A stretch of DNA of 64,000 nucleotides from an uncultured Desulfobacter sp. (GTDB lineage: Bacteria > Desulfobacterota > Desulfobacteria > Desulfobacterales > Desulfobacteraceae). The DNA is taken from positions 3,844,001 to 3,908,000 of the forward strand of contig NZ_OY762229.1 of the NCBI RefSeq assembly GCF_963665355.1, given 5' to 3'. The position numbers were made by a program, and so were the translations under genes. Shown piece after piece: positions 63,245-64,000 of this stretch. Each line of letters starts with the position of its first letter. The stretch's first letter is position 1. A model generated the notes under the pieces. It saw only the letters and a program-made list of their open reading frames with translations, was not told where the DNA came from and did no database searches.

Positions 63245-64000
63245 ATGAGTCTGGACTCTTTCAAAAAATTGTGTATTGCCAATATCCTTAACGGGGTTTC
63301 TGACGGCTTGCTCAAATATTCAAGCCCCAGTCGTGTCGCCCTGCTGTTCGCGGCAGGGCCCAATGATCCCATTCAGGTGTTTGATCCCCAGGATCTTTTG
63401 TTCGGGCATGAAACCGTGCTTGAAGATGTTTTTGTTGTCAACGAGCAACAGTGGCGGCAGCATATCCTGGAGAAGATTAAAAGCCAGCCCAAAGGTTATC
63501 TGATCCCCATAGAAAATCTGGGCCTTTCAGGGCTTATTGAGTTTGCAGGGGCAAGTTCCGATTTCTTTTATCAGGCCTGGTTCACAGAGCACCATCCTGA
63601 CATGTGCTCCATCAGGCCGACGGAAAAATGGCTGGAACAGGCGGCGTGCCTGCTTGCCCATGATTTTACCACGTGCAACCCGCCCATCAACTGTTCTGAT
63701 TATGTGCTTAAAAATTATGCACTCCAGGCCATAGCCGATTATATGGTGGATGAGCGCAACAGCCATCTGGGGTATGATACAAAAATTCAGATTCCCACGG
63801 TCCTCAACCATATTCTTTCCATTTCAAAAACCAGGGAAGAAGGATCCTGGGCCAGGGGATATCTTTTTTTTACGGACCCGGTCAATATAGAATCCATTAA
63901 TTTTTTAACCATGTTTCAGCGTAATGAAAGACCGCTGGTTTCAAATATCAAACACATCAGAAAACTTCTTGTCAGTGTGGAGCGGTCAAACCGCAAGCTT
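63245..64000 (+). CDS. Unknown protein, N-terminal 252 residues (3' end outside window)
   Basis: An ATG at 63245 opens a frame that stays open to the window end (252 codons). It begins MSLDSFKKLCIANILNGVSD. Next come RVALLFAAGPNDPIQVFDPQ and a helical middle (WLEQAACLLAHDF); the last residues visible are HIRKLLVSVERSNRKL. That final stretch resembles the region leading into DisA/DAC-type diadenylate cyclase domains, but the evidence is thin. There is no signal peptide. No strong ribosome site is seen, so the start could differ. Confidence 0.7.
   Translation, partial: MSLDSFKKLCIANILNGVSDGLLKYSSPSRVALLFAAGPNDPIQVFDPQDLLFGHETVLEDVFVVNEQQWRQHILEKIKSQPKGYLIPIENLGLSGLIEFAGASSDFFYQAWFTEHHPDMCSIRPTEKWLEQAACLLAHDFTTCNPPINCSDYVLKNYALQAIADYMVDERNSHLGYDTKIQIPTVLNHILSISKTREEGSWARGYLFFTDPVNIESINFLTMFQRNERPLVSNIKHIRKLLVSVERSNRKL

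Noticed and set aside
1-64000. CRISPR arrays and prophage genes
   Set aside because: No regularly spaced repeats and no phage structural genes were seen; the only tandem repeat is the two-unit family 2 pair at 63.0-63.2 kb.

Overview
The window reads as a chromosomal segment of a sulfate-reducing deltaproteobacterium of the Desulfobacteraceae type (Desulfobacter, Desulfobacula or Desulfotignum relatives). This is an inference from gene content: a DUF3683-type FAD/Fe-S/CCG oxidoreductase, a TIGR04211-like SH3 protein, a B12-binding radical SAM protein with a DUF4080-like tail, a Cache/PAS hybrid kinase and a bacterial group II intron. There is no rRNA to confirm it. No CRISPR array, rRNA or tRNA gene was seen.

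Layout. 0-5.3 kb: the end of an acyl-CoA ligase gene, then a minus-strand run of radical SAM protein, membrane adenylate cyclase and YkgJ protein. 5.5-12.2 kb: PurU, a hybrid histidine kinase, a dead ISAzo13-like transposase, CheV, a nitroreductase and a small exported protein. 12.2-15.9 kb: an AT-rich accessory patch with unknown small genes, then LysR divergent from MFS plus tautomerase. 15.9-21.6 kb: hutH and hutI, divergent around a HutC-like operator, then a phosphoesterase, a thioredoxin-like protein and the MtnP-Apt methylthioadenosine/adenine salvage pair. 21.7-29.6 kb: lipoprotein, recC, recB, YccF. 29.7-40.9 kb: elbB, ugd, a DHH phosphoesterase, prfC, the giant DUF3683 oxidoreductase, rsmE, a 53-aa protein, a cyclic-nucleotide-binding protein and a GAF protein.

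41.2-54.4 kb is an AT-rich island of mobile elements and probable defence genes. It holds an ISAzo13-like fragment, an IS66 derivative with two internal deletions, an M50 protease, an apparently complete class IIC-type group II intron behind a strong hairpin, an unknown protein with a nuclease-like motif, and a two-gene unit of a PD-(D/E)XK nuclease-like protein followed by a Ser/Thr protein kinase with a long C-terminal domain. The kinase gene is split by an IS4-family element (8-bp target duplication), which is itself split by a second IS (19-bp terminal repeats, 9-bp target duplication). Removing both elements restores both reading frames exactly. The kinase gene also carries an older lesion at its glycine-rich loop.

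54.5-64 kb returns to core genes: a TamB-like protein overlapping a BamA/TamA-family outer-membrane protein, a universal stress protein, an SH3 membrane protein and a gene running off the end. Two dispersed palindromic repeat families sit at the 3' ends of genes, several of them supplying or abutting the stop codon. They are the main unexplained feature outside the island.
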